The notes: generated by a model from the letters alone, not told the origin. Positions 37,176 to 46,357 are shown, counted from the stretch's first letter. The stretch: 64,000 nucleotides of DNA from Aureibaculum algae (GCF_006065315.1 NZ_CP040749.1:930001-994000), one strand, 5' to 3'. Program-made: numbers and translations.

Positions 37176-38750
37176 ATGAGTTCATTCAAAAGAAATGCCT
37201 TTACGTACTCCACCATCGTTGCTATGGGAGGTTTTGTGTTTGGTCTTGATGCCGCATTAATTTCGGGAGCATTCAAATTCATTACAGCTGAATTTAATTT
37301 AAACCCTTGGCAGGTAGGAGCTTTAGGTTTTGGACCAGGTATTGGTGTATTAGTCGCATTACCACTTGCAGCTTGGTCTAGTAACAAATATGGGAGAAAG
37401 GCAACGTTAAAAATTATTGCTGCCATGTATTTAATTTCAGCATTGGGTTCTGCCTTTGCACCTTCTTTCGCAACCCTATTTGCTGCACGTTTTCTTGGAG
37501 GATTGGCTTTCAGTTCTATTACATTAGCAGCGATGTATATTGGTGAAATAGCACCAGCAGAATGGCGAGGAAAGTTAGTGTCTATGACGCAAATAAATAT
37601 CGTGATTGGTTTAACAGCTGCTTATTTTATAAATTATTGGCTGTTACAGACTACCAATTCTAATGCAGAATGGGTGACAACATGGGGTCTACGAGAACAT
37701 ACTTGGCGATGGATGTTAGGTATTGAAATTATTCCAGCTCTAATATGGTTTGGATTATTGTATCTGGTGCCTCGAAGCCCCGCTTGGTTAGTTTACAAAG
37801 GGAAATACAATGAAGCTAAATTAACCCTAGCTAAAGTTATTCCAAATAGTGAAATTGAAGCACATGTTGCTGAAATGAAGGAAAGTGTTGAAAATAGTAA
37901 TCAAGATAGGTCAGTTGGAACCCAATTAAAAGAAATCTTCGGTAAAAAAATGCGTATTGTGGCTATCGTGGCTTTTACTATGGCTATAGTTCAGCAATCT
38001 ACAGGTATCAATGCCGTATTAACTTATGCACCAACCGTGATGGAGCAATTAGGTTTAGGTCAAAATGCAGCATTTGAGCAGGCCATTTGGATAGGATTAG
38101 TGAGTGTGATTTTTACTATTTTATCATTAGTGTTGATAGATAAAATGGGCAGACGTCCTATGATGATTTGGGGATTGGTTTGGGTAATTTTAAGTTTGGG
38201 AGTTTGTGCATACGGATTTGGTACTGCAAAATATGAAGTAACAAATGAAGCGATTGCTGAGATGCATGATATTCAGGATGTAAATAAATTAACTAAGTTG
38301 GTAGGCAAACAATTTGCCACAGATATTGAATTTAAAGAAGCTGTTAAAAGTGTAATGGGCGAGATTTCAGCACGAGATAATTCGAGTGTATTTTTACAGA
38401 AGTCTGCCGTTTTAAATGCCACATTAATTTTAATAGGGATTTTAAGCTTTATTGCCGCATTTCATTTTTCTGTAGGACCGATAATGTGGGTACTTTTGTC
38501 TGAAATTTTTCCAATTACTCTGAGAGGTATAGCCATACCATTTTTTGCTTTGCTTTCTAGTACTATCAGTGCATTAACTCAATTTTTCTTTCCGTGGCAA
38601 CTCGCTAATATGGGTGCAAGTACTATATTTTTGTTTTACGGAGGGCTAGTATTTATAGGCTTGGCGATACTATTTAAGTACCTACCCGAAACGAAAAATT
38701 TAACAATTGAAGAAATTCAAGCGAAGTTACAAGTAAAGTCAAAGGTTTAG
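37176..38750 (+). CDS. MFS sugar porter (XylE/GalP type)
   Basis: A 524-residue inner-membrane sugar:proton symporter-like protein. Sugar porter signatures are seen: GGFVFGLDAALISGA in helix 1, AARFLGGLAFSS, QQSTGINAVLTYAPTV in helix 7, DKMGRRPMM, and the C-terminal PETKNLTIEEI. Residues about 350-415 form an extra hydrophilic insertion between late helices. Compatible substrates are galactose or the disaccharide product of the GH167-like enzyme, which would explain why the GH127 enzyme has no signal peptide. It is the last gene of the hydrolase unit. Confidence 0.9.
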   Translation: MSSFKRNAFTYSTIVAMGGFVFGLDAALISGAFKFITAEFNLNPWQVGALGFGPGIGVLVALPLAAWSSNKYGRKATLKIIAAMYLISALGSAFAPSFATLFAARFLGGLAFSSITLAAMYIGEIAPAEWRGKLVSMTQINIVIGLTAAYFINYWLLQTTNSNAEWVTTWGLREHTWRWMLGIEIIPALIWFGLLYLVPRSPAWLVYKGKYNEAKLTLAKVIPNSEIEAHVAEMKESVENSNQDRSVGTQLKEIFGKKMRIVAIVAFTMAIVQQSTGINAVLTYAPTVMEQLGLGQNAAFEQAIWIGLVSVIFTILSLVLIDKMGRRPMMIWGLVWVILSLGVCAYGFGTAKYEVTNEAIAEMHDIQDVNKLTKLVGKQFATDIEFKEAVKSVMGEISARDNSSVFLQKSAVLNATLILIGILSFIAAFHFSVGPIMWVLLSEIFPITLRGIAIPFFALLSSTISALTQFFFPWQLANMGASTIFLFYGGLVFIGLAILFKYLPETKNLTIEEIQAKLQVKSKV

Positions 38751-38763
38751 CTTTATTTGTTAA

Positions 38764-38829
38764 GGTTAAAATAGTACTCTTTTAAGGTAAAATTTATACA
38801 TCAAATCGACTAAATCTCATATACATTTG
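38764..38829 (+). promoter_or_regulatory. operator/promoter C upstream of the DUF4380-like gene
   Basis: GGTTAAAAT (38764) and GGTAAAAT (38786) have their TAAAAT cores exactly 21 bp apart. A perfect TAnnTTTG box, TACATTTG, starts at 38822, 36 bp after the second copy. Transcription would begin close to 38835, which supports the ATG at 38852 as the gene start. Confidence 0.75.
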
Positions 38830-38851
38830 GGTGCTTAAAGAGATTTTTAAA

Positions 38852-40312
38852 ATGAAGAATATTCTATTTACTATTTTTAGTTTAACAATTATTAATTGTT
38901 GTGTAGCTCAACAATCTACTGTTTCAGTTGAGAAAAATTATAATAATTGGCAATGGGATAGTGTTTTTGTAGCCAAAAATAAATACATAAGTATAGCGGT
39001 TGTGCCTAAAGCAGCGGGAAGAATTCTTGAATATAATTTAGGAGACGTTCCATCTTTATGGTTAAATCCTAAAATGTTTGGTAAGTCTTTTAAACCAACA
39101 GATTTAGTAAAGAAAAATGAATGGCGAAACTTTGGAGGTTATAGATTAGTACCGTTACCGATAGAAAATTGTGCTATCGATAGTAATGGAGATAAAACAC
39201 AACGTTGGCCACCGCCTGCAATTATTGGTGATAGTCCTTATGACGCCGTAATAACAACAAATGCAGAAGGTTATAAAAGTATAAAAGTAACTTCTGGTAT
39301 ACAAAATTTACCTGTTCCAACTTATAATGACAAAACGAAATTATTTAATCAACCAACTGCAATTGATGAACAATTGCAATATAGTAGAAGTCTTTACATT
39401 AAACCGAATAGCAGTTTGGTTTATATCAACCACACACTAAAAAACGCGGGAGATAAAATAATAAAAAGAGGAATTATGACTTCAAGTCAACATGTTTTTC
39501 GTAGTAATCCAGAATTAGAAGACGGTGAAAATTTTTTAGCCTACGTTCCTTTCAATAAAAATTATAAACTTCCCAATGGTAAGCAGTACGAAATTATGGG
39601 TACGGCTGATTCAAGATGGAGGTATGTAAATCGTAACAGAATGCCTATTGATAAAAATAACCCGGAAGATGTAAAGCGTTTTTATAATAATGGCACCAAT
39701 TGGACAGGTGAAGTTACCCCCGGAGTTTTTGAAATGCATTATGATTATTATTTAATGAGTGGATTTCATATAATCTCATCAAAATCATGGGTTTGTTATG
39801 TGAATAAAATTAATAACACAGTCTTTGCTAAAATTTTAGAACCTTATAATCCTTCCTTAGAATATGACCATGGCTTAAATGTATCCATATTTATGAGTGG
39901 TATGGAAACAGGTTATCTTGAAACTGAAGTGAAAACACCTTTGTATACGCTCCAGCCTGGTAAAAGTTTTGATTATAAAGAGATTCATGGAGCTGCAAAA
40001 GTTTCTTCATTACCTGTTATTGATGTAAATGAAACTGGTGTTATCACACAAAAAATAAATTTTGATACTAAAACCAATAAATTAAAGGGGAGTTATGGTG
40101 TTTTTTATGAAGGAGATGCTGTAGTTCGTTTAATGGATGAAGCTAATAATATTATTAAAGATATTGATCTTCATAATGTAAATCCCTTAAGTGCTTTTAT
40201 TATTAATTATACTTTAGAAAAATACAAGAAGGCGTCTAGAGCCATTATTTTAATTAAAGATGGAACTTCCAACGAACATATTCTTGATGAAGTGAATTTT
40301 AAAAGGCAGTAA
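38852..40312 (+). CDS. secreted DUF4380-like protein of unknown function
   Basis: A 486-residue exported protein (signal peptide about residues 1-19, MKNILFTIFSLTIINCCVAQ). The ATG at 38852 is chosen over the GTG at 38831 because a -7 box ends at 38829. The segment ISIAVVPKAAGRILEYNLG resembles the start of DUF4380 proteins, whose fold is thought to be of the mutarotase-like beta-sandwich type; I am unsure of this match. No catalytic motif is recognised. It heads a unit with two sulfatases under operator C, so a role in handling the sulfated sugar (binding, epimerisation or hydrolysis) is plausible but unproven. Confidence 0.65.
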   Translation: MKNILFTIFSLTIINCCVAQQSTVSVEKNYNNWQWDSVFVAKNKYISIAVVPKAAGRILEYNLGDVPSLWLNPKMFGKSFKPTDLVKKNEWRNFGGYRLVPLPIENCAIDSNGDKTQRWPPPAIIGDSPYDAVITTNAEGYKSIKVTSGIQNLPVPTYNDKTKLFNQPTAIDEQLQYSRSLYIKPNSSLVYINHTLKNAGDKIIKRGIMTSSQHVFRSNPELEDGENFLAYVPFNKNYKLPNGKQYEIMGTADSRWRYVNRNRMPIDKNNPEDVKRFYNNGTNWTGEVTPGVFEMHYDYYLMSGFHIISSKSWVCYVNKINNTVFAKILEPYNPSLEYDHGLNVSIFMSGMETGYLETEVKTPLYTLQPGKSFDYKEIHGAAKVSSLPVIDVNETGVITQKINFDTKTNKLKGSYGVFYEGDAVVRLMDEANNIIKDIDLHNVNPLSAFIINYTLEKYKKASRAIILIKDGTSNEHILDEVNFKRQ

Positions 40313-40342
40313 TGTTAATATTAAATAATTAAACTATATAAT

Positions 40343-42001
40343 ATGAGAATCGTAAATATCCTTTTTCTACTTGTGTTAATTGTTAGTTGTAAAACTAAAG
40401 AAGTTGCGGAGGAAGAACCAAATAAAAAACCCAACATTTTGTTTCTTGCTATTGATGATTTAAGGCCCGAAATTGGAGCATATGGTTCTGAGATAGCCAT
40501 AACACCAAATTTAGATAAATTAGCTAGCCAAGGATTGTTGTTTAACAATGCATATTGTCAAGAACCTATATGTAGTCCTTCAAGAGCAAGTTTAATGACA
40601 GGGGCAAGGCCTGAAACTATTAAAGTGATAGAGAATTTTACTTATTTTAGAGATCTTAACCCCGATATTTTAACCTTACCGCAATATTTTTGGGACAATG
40701 GTTACGAAACAAGTAGTACTGGAAAAATTTATCATAACGAGAAGTTTGGTGATGCTAAATTATCATGGAGTAGAGAACCTGCATATGATAAAATGACAAT
40801 TGAAAAAAGTAATACACCTGGAGGGTATGCTCTTACTGAGAATCAAGAGCTTTTCAGAAAAAGTACTGCTGAGGTAATAGAAAAGTATGGTAAGAATGCA
40901 CCTAGAAATGGTTTGGGAAAAGGACCAGCTTATGAAAAAGCAGATGTTCCCGATACCTTTTACGACGATGGTTATAATGCAGAGTTAGCCATAGTAACCC
41001 TAAAGGATATGTTAGAGAAAAATCCTAATAAACCATTCTTCTTAGGAATGGGGATGAAAAAACCACATTTAGATTGGTTAGCTCCTAAAAAATATTGGGA
41101 TCTGTATAACCCTGAAGATATTAAATTGGCAACCCAAACTACTGGCCCTGAAGGAGGTGCTGCAATGGGGCTTCATCCGTCATTTGAACTAAGGGCACGG
41201 TATGGTATTCCTAAAAAAGGACCGATAAGTGATACGTTGGCAAGAACTTTAAAACATGCCTACTTAGCAAGTGTAAGTTATGTTGATGCTCAAATAGGTA
41301 AAATGATTAATGCTTTAGATGAAGCGGGGGTTCGAGATAATACAATTATCATTGTTTGGAGTGATCACGGATGGCATTTAGGCGATATGGGTATTTGGGG
41401 TAAGGCGACTAATTATGAAATTGCAACACGTGTACCCTTGATCATTTGGACACCAGATATGCAAGAATCGGTACGGGGAACAAAATCGAATGCACTAGTG
41501 GAACTTGTAGATATTTATCCAACACTAACAGAATTAGCCGGACTCACTTTACCTGAGCATTTAGAAGGTCAAAGTTTTGTGCCGTTATTAAGTAATCCAG
41601 ATAAAGAATGGAAACCAGCAGCTTTTACGCAATTTCCAACCCCAGCATTACGAGAATGGGCAGCAAATCCATTGTCTAAAGGTATGCGAGAAACATATTT
41701 TGGACCTTTAATTGAAGAGGTTGAAGGGAAAATAAAACAACAACTAGGTGATAAATGGGATAGGCCCTTATTTGAAAATTATTTAATGGGGTATACTATG
41801 CGAACAGAGCGATATCGATTTATGGTCTGGAGAGATTATAGAGACCCTGCTGCAGATCCAGTATTTTTTGAGCTTTATGATCATCAAAAAGATCCAACTG
41901 AAACAAAGAATATAGCAGGTCAAAACCCAGAACTTGTTGCGAAATTATTAGAACAATTTAATAAAGGCTGGAAAGGTAATATGGCTATTGTAAACCCTTA
42001 A
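40343..42001 (+). CDS. family S1 sulfatase, iduronate-2-sulfatase-like (S1_7-like)
   Basis: Lipoprotein sulfatase of 552 residues (lipobox IVSC, Cys16). The metal motif is NILFLAIDDLRPEIGAYG, typical of iduronate-2-sulfatase-like proteins that CAZy-style sulfatase classification groups in S1_7; the formylglycine motif is CSPSR (Cys77). WSDHGWHLGDMG and the KWSR-like region are also in place. S1_7 members occur in carrageenan utilisation loci, where they act on sulfated galactose units, so the name iduronate-2-sulfatase would be misleading here. It lies 30 bases after the DUF4380-like gene. Confidence 0.92.
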   Translation: MRIVNILFLLVLIVSCKTKEVAEEEPNKKPNILFLAIDDLRPEIGAYGSEIAITPNLDKLASQGLLFNNAYCQEPICSPSRASLMTGARPETIKVIENFTYFRDLNPDILTLPQYFWDNGYETSSTGKIYHNEKFGDAKLSWSREPAYDKMTIEKSNTPGGYALTENQELFRKSTAEVIEKYGKNAPRNGLGKGPAYEKADVPDTFYDDGYNAELAIVTLKDMLEKNPNKPFFLGMGMKKPHLDWLAPKKYWDLYNPEDIKLATQTTGPEGGAAMGLHPSFELRARYGIPKKGPISDTLARTLKHAYLASVSYVDAQIGKMINALDEAGVRDNTIIIVWSDHGWHLGDMGIWGKATNYEIATRVPLIIWTPDMQESVRGTKSNALVELVDIYPTLTELAGLTLPEHLEGQSFVPLLSNPDKEWKPAAFTQFPTPALREWAANPLSKGMRETYFGPLIEEVEGKIKQQLGDKWDRPLFENYLMGYTMRTERYRFMVWRDYRDPAADPVFFELYDHQKDPTETKNIAGQNPELVAKLLEQFNKGWKGNMAIVNP

Positions 42002-42013
42002 TATACAATAGAA

Positions 42014-42076
42014 ATGAACAGCACTAGTATTGCGTTTTTTATTCTGGCACTGTTTTTATTTCTTACCAAAAAGTAA
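42014..42076 (+). CDS. possible 20-residue hydrophobic peptide
   Basis: An ATG-initiated frame of 20 codons with stop TAA, encoding MNSTSIAFFILALFLFLTKK: a short polar start, one hydrophobic helix-length segment and a basic end. It fits in the 97-base spacer between two sulfatase genes. It could be a small membrane peptide or chance, and no homolog is known to me. Confidence 0.25.
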   Translation: MNSTSIAFFILALFLFLTKK

Positions 42077-42098
42077 TAAGGAAAATAATAACAAACAT

Positions 42099-43580
42099 AT
42101 GATTATGAGAAAATTGATATTAATTGCAATTGGAATTACTACATTTATTTGTAGTTGTTCACAGCCAAAATCAAAAGAAATAGCGAAAGTTAATAAGGCA
42201 GATGAAATTGTAGAAAGGCCTAATATTTTAGTTATTCTTTGTGATGATCTTGGATATTCAGATGTTGGTTTTAATGGGGCAAAAGACATTAAGACTCCTG
42301 CATTAGATAAATTAGCTAAAGATGGAACCATTTTTTCTTCAGCTTATGTCGCTCATCCATTTTGTGGCCCTAGTAGAACAAGTTTAATGACGGGTCGATA
42401 TTCACATAAAATTGGAGCTCAGTTTAATTTACCACCAAATAGTGAAACGATTGGAAAAGGTATTGATTTGAATGAGACGTTTATAAGCAAAGTATTACAA
42501 GATTCTGGTTATGAAACTGGAGTTGTTGGTAAATGGCATCTCGGTTCAACTCCTCAATATCACCCTAATAATCGTGGTTTTGATGATTTTTATGGATTCC
42601 TTGGTGGCGGACATAAATATTTTCCAGAGGAGTATTTAACTACTTATGAAAAACAAAAAAAGGAAGGTGTAAAAGTTATTTTTGAATATTTAGTGCCATT
42701 AGAACACAATGGTGAAGAGGTTCGTGATACCGAATATTTAACAGATGCACTATCACATGAAGCGATAAGGTTTGTGAAGGATGCATCAAAAAAAGAAAAA
42801 CCATTTTTCTTGTATCTTTCTTATAATGCACCACACGTTCCCCTTGAAGCAAAGAAAGAAGATTTAGAGAAATTTGCAGCCATTAAAGATAAAAAACGCA
42901 GATCATATGCTGCCATGGTTTATGCTGTTGATCGCGGGGTAAGCGAAATTGAAGAAGCCTTAAAAGCAACGGGACAGTTTGATAATACATTAATCGTTTT
43001 CTTAAGTGATAATGGAGGTAAGACAACCCAAGGGGCTACCAATTATCCTTTAAGTAAGGGTAAGGGCAGTACTCAAGAAGGTGGTTATAGAGTGCCTATG
43101 TTTTTTCATTGGCCAAATAAAGTACCAGCCGGAAAACGTTTTGATCATCCAGTATCCGCTTTAGATTTTTATCCAACTTTTGCAGGGCTTGCAAATGCTA
43201 AAATTCCTGAAGGAAAAAAACTAGATGGAAAAGATATTTGGAGTGATTTTTTAACTGGAAAAAATGCACATAAAGATGAAAATATTTATGTTTTACGTCA
43301 TCGAGAAGGGTATACTGATGTGGGAGCAAGGTATAACCAATGGAAAGCATTAAAAGTTGACCAGAAACCTTGGCAATTATTTAATATTGATGAAGACCTA
43401 AGTGAAAAAAATGACTTAAGCAGAAGTCATCCTGAAATATTGAAGGAACTTGTTTTAAAGACAGAAGAATGGAGTAAAACGCACATTCAACCTAAATGGT
43501 TTCACGATGAGAAAACGGGCATAGAATGGAGACAGGATAGTATGCCTCATTTTGATAAAACCTTTAGTCTAATACCTTAA
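42099..43580 (+). CDS. family S1 sulfatase, lipoprotein
   Basis: Sulfatase of about 493 residues. The frame is open from a TTG at 42030, but the ATG at 42099 (or 42105) is preferred because it gives a clean lipoprotein signal (MRKLILIAIGITTFICSC). The metal motif is NILVILCDDLGYSDVGFNG, the formylglycine motif is CGPSR (Cys89), and KWHLGS and LSDNGGKTTQG follow. The subfamily could not be assigned with confidence. It is the third gene of the unit under operator C. Together with the other four sulfatases it implies a substrate carrying sulfate at several positions. Confidence 0.92.
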   Translation: MIMRKLILIAIGITTFICSCSQPKSKEIAKVNKADEIVERPNILVILCDDLGYSDVGFNGAKDIKTPALDKLAKDGTIFSSAYVAHPFCGPSRTSLMTGRYSHKIGAQFNLPPNSETIGKGIDLNETFISKVLQDSGYETGVVGKWHLGSTPQYHPNNRGFDDFYGFLGGGHKYFPEEYLTTYEKQKKEGVKVIFEYLVPLEHNGEEVRDTEYLTDALSHEAIRFVKDASKKEKPFFLYLSYNAPHVPLEAKKEDLEKFAAIKDKKRRSYAAMVYAVDRGVSEIEEALKATGQFDNTLIVFLSDNGGKTTQGATNYPLSKGKGSTQEGGYRVPMFFHWPNKVPAGKRFDHPVSALDFYPTFAGLANAKIPEGKKLDGKDIWSDFLTGKNAHKDENIYVLRHREGYTDVGARYNQWKALKVDQKPWQLFNIDEDLSEKNDLSRSHPEILKELVLKTEEWSKTHIQPKWFHDEKTGIEWRQDSMPHFDKTFSLIP

Positions 43581-43608
43581 TTTATTGATTTTTAAATTTG
43601 ATAAAAGG

Positions 43609-43659
43609 GGTAAAATATGATTAGTTTAAGATAAAATTGTGAACATTAACGGGTAAGAA
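43609..43659 (+). promoter_or_regulatory. operator D upstream of the anhydrosugar catabolic genes
   Basis: GGTAAAAT (43609) and GATAAAAT (43630) are 21 bp apart; GGTAAGAA (43652) follows after 22 bp, and degenerate GGTTAAT copies are at 43662 and 43688. No good -7 box lies at the 36-bp position seen in operators A-C, so the start site is unclear. Confidence 0.6.
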
Positions 43660-43734
43660 ATGGTTAATTTTATTTCTCAAAATTAAAGGTTAATTGTTTG
43701 CTTAATAAAAGCTACACTAATAAAGATTATAATT

Positions 43735-44889
43735 ATGACAATTGAAAAAATAGAAACTTTCATACTTAAAGATAAACTATCAAAAAGTTTTTTCTTTTCG
43801 CAATGGGAGTACTCAGAAAGATGTATTTGTGTAGTGAAAATAACCACGTCAAATGGAGAATTTGGATGGGGAGAAGGTTATGGTCCGGCAAATGTGCTTG
43901 AAGAAGGGATTAAATTTTTGGAGCCTTTTGTTATAGGTCAAAATCCTTTAGAAAATGAAGTGATTTGGCATAATATGTATAGAAAGACTTTGGATTTTGC
44001 CAGAAGAGGAATTCTTGTAGCTTCAATGAGTGCTATCGATATTGCTATTTGGGATTTGAAGGGGAAGATTTTAGGATTGCCAGTTTCAACTTTGTTAGGT
44101 GGAGCTCATAGAAAAAAAATAAGACCTTATGCAACGGGTTTATATTTTACTGATCATAAAAATCCTGCTAAAGATTTTACAGAAGAAGCAACTAGATATG
44201 TGAAACAAGGATTTAAGGCCATTAAAATGAAAGTGGGATTAGGGATCAAAGCGGACTATGAAAATGTAAAAAAAATAAGAGAAATTATTGGTGATGATAT
44301 TCAGTTAATGGTAGATTCAAATCACGCGTATACCTTAAGAGAGGCAATCGCGTTATGCAAGAAAATTGAACCTTTTGATATTAGTTGGTTTGAAGAGCCA
44401 ATATCACCAGAATATTATAAACAGTATAGTGAATTAAGAACTAAAACATCAATCCCTATTTCAGGAGGAGAATGTGAATATTTGCGATTTGGTTTCCATC
44501 AATTACTGAGAAATAATTCAGTTGATATTATTCAGCCAGACATTTGTGCTAGTGGAGGTCTTACTGAAGCTAAAAGAATAGCAGCATTAGCAAGTTCTTA
44601 TGGTGTTGATTTAATTCCGCATACTTGGGGAACCGCAATTGGTATTCATGTGGCCCTTCATTTTATTTCTAATTTGGAAAATATTCCAGGAAGAATGTAC
44701 CAACCAGATTTTTTAATTGAATATGATCAAACAGAAAATGGCTTAAGAGAACGATTAACCCATCCTAAAATTGAAATGGTAGATGGTATGATGGAAGTTC
44801 CTGATAGGCCAGGTCTTGGAATTGAAGTTGATGAAGATGTTTTAAGAGAATATTCAAGATCTAGCATTAAAATTAATAATAGTATTTAA
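43735..44889 (+). CDS. enolase-superfamily cycloisomerase, probable 3,6-anhydrogalactonate cycloisomerase
   Basis: A 384-residue member of the mandelate-racemase/muconate-lactonising group. The catalytic pair KxK is Lys164-Lys166 (AIKMKVG), the metal ligands are Asp194, Glu220 and Glu246, and the general acid/base is His296 (LIPHTWG), with DSNHAYT as in sugar-acid cycloisomerases. Such enzymes open 3,6-anhydrogalactonate (or galactarolactone) to the 2-keto-3-deoxy acid. The next two genes encode an aldehyde dehydrogenase and a 2-keto-acid aldolase, which makes anhydrogalactose catabolism the best reading. Whether the sugar is the D form (carrageenan) or L form (agar) cannot be told from this gene alone. 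Confidence 0.85.
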   Translation: MTIEKIETFILKDKLSKSFFFSQWEYSERCICVVKITTSNGEFGWGEGYGPANVLEEGIKFLEPFVIGQNPLENEVIWHNMYRKTLDFARRGILVASMSAIDIAIWDLKGKILGLPVSTLLGGAHRKKIRPYATGLYFTDHKNPAKDFTEEATRYVKQGFKAIKMKVGLGIKADYENVKKIREIIGDDIQLMVDSNHAYTLREAIALCKKIEPFDISWFEEPISPEYYKQYSELRTKTSIPISGGECEYLRFGFHQLLRNNSVDIIQPDICASGGLTEAKRIAALASSYGVDLIPHTWGTAIGIHVALHFISNLENIPGRMYQPDFLIEYDQTENGLRERLTHPKIEMVDGMMEVPDRPGLGIEVDEDVLREYSRSSIKINNSI

Positions 44890-44900
44890 GACGAGAAATA

Positions 44901-46355
44901 ATGAAAACGCAAAATTTCGGATATAAAAAATTATATATAGATGGTCAGTTAGTTGATGCAGAAAGTGGAAAGAGAGAAGATGTTGTTTGTCCTGCAACGG
45001 GCGAAGTAATTGCTCAAGTTGCTAAGGCAGGAAAATCGGATGCGGAAAAAGCATTATTATCTTCTCAAAAAGGGTTTAAATATTGGTCAAAACTTTCTTT
45101 AATTGAAAGAACAGAATGGATGCATAAATTGCGTGATGCAATTTTAGAAAAAGAGGATGAGTTAAGAAATGCTATGGTTCATGAAATGGGTAAAACCTAC
45201 GCGGGGTCATTAGAAGATATCCAAAGACTTACAGAAGCGTTGGAATGGTATCCGAACGCAATGAAAAATATGAGGGAAGAACAAATACCTGATTACGAGA
45301 GTACGCACACACATAAAATGATTGCCAAGCCAGCAGGTGTTGCTATTGCTTATTTAGCTTGGAATTTTCCATTGTTAAACGTAGGTTATAAAATTGGTCC
45401 AGCATTAGCATCTGGATGCTCTTTAATCATTAAACCATCTAGTTTATCGCCATTATCGACATATATGGTGGGTGAAATTTTGCACAATATTAATTTTCCT
45501 GCAGGCGTAGTCAATATTTTGGCAGGTTCTAGTAGCGAGGTAGCTACACCGATGACTACTAGTAAAATACCAGCAGTAATAACCATGATTGGTTCTACGC
45601 AAACAGGTCAAAAAATTATTGCAGATAGTACAACGTCTATCAAAAAATTAGGAATGGAATTAGGGGGTAATGCACCATTTATTGTTTTTGAAGATGCAGA
45701 CTTAGAAATAGCTTTGGGCCTTGCAATTGGATTAAAATTTGGTAATACTGGTCAGATTTGCGTAGCTGCAAACCGAATTTTTGTTCATAAAAATATTTAT
45801 GATAAATTTTTAAAAGAATATATAAAGAGAGCTTCAGAATTAAAAATAGGCTTTGGTATAAAAGAAAACGAAGACATTTTTATGGGGCCAATGGCTTCTA
45901 GAAGTGGTAGAGATAGAATGTTTAAATTAATAGATGATGCGGTTAGCAAAGGAGCTACCTTAGAATTTGGAGGTAAAATTCCAGAAGGTTTACCAGAAGG
46001 TGGAAACTGGATGCAGCCTTCAATAGTCTCTGGCACAACACCAGATATGAAACTATTCAGAGAAGAAATATTTGGTCCGGTTGCAGGTGTTATGCCTTTT
46101 GAAACTGATGATGAAGTTTTAGAATTAGCTAATGATACAGAATTTGGATTGGCATCTTATATTTTTACTAATGATAACAAGAGAATTGAAAGATTTACCG
46201 AAGAGTTAGAGTTTGGTGAAATTCAAATTAATGGTGTAAAATATGCTATTTATTTACCGCATGGTGGATTTAAAAATAGTGGTCTTGGTCATGATTGTTC
46301 TCACCTCGCCTTAGAAGATTATTTGGTTAAAAAACGTGTAACTTCAGCATTATAA
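44901..46355 (+). CDS. NAD(P)-dependent aldehyde dehydrogenase, probable anhydrogalactose dehydrogenase
   Basis: A 484-residue ALDH-superfamily enzyme resembling succinate-semialdehyde dehydrogenases. The catalytic Cys287 (GQICVAANR), Glu253 (GMELGGNAPF) and Asn155 (AWNFP) are present. In marine galactan degraders an enzyme of this type oxidises 3,6-anhydrogalactose to 3,6-anhydrogalactonate. The position between the cycloisomerase (12 bases upstream) and the aldolase (3 bases downstream) supports that function. The choice between NAD and NADP is not evident. It lacks a signal peptide, so it is cytoplasmic. Confidence 0.88.
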   Translation: MKTQNFGYKKLYIDGQLVDAESGKREDVVCPATGEVIAQVAKAGKSDAEKALLSSQKGFKYWSKLSLIERTEWMHKLRDAILEKEDELRNAMVHEMGKTYAGSLEDIQRLTEALEWYPNAMKNMREEQIPDYESTHTHKMIAKPAGVAIAYLAWNFPLLNVGYKIGPALASGCSLIIKPSSLSPLSTYMVGEILHNINFPAGVVNILAGSSSEVATPMTTSKIPAVITMIGSTQTGQKIIADSTTSIKKLGMELGGNAPFIVFEDADLEIALGLAIGLKFGNTGQICVAANRIFVHKNIYDKFLKEYIKRASELKIGFGIKENEDIFMGPMASRSGRDRMFKLIDDAVSKGATLEFGGKIPEGLPEGGNWMQPSIVSGTTPDMKLFREEIFGPVAGVMPFETDDEVLELANDTEFGLASYIFTNDNKRIERFTEELEFGEIQINGVKYAIYLPHGGFKNSGLGHDCSHLALEDYLVKKRVTSAL

Positions 46356-46357
46356 TT

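Noticed and set aside
40343..42001. annotation as iduronate-2-sulfatase acting on glycosaminoglycans
   Set aside because: The resemblance is at subfamily level only; the galactan-type neighbours make a red-algal substrate far more likely.
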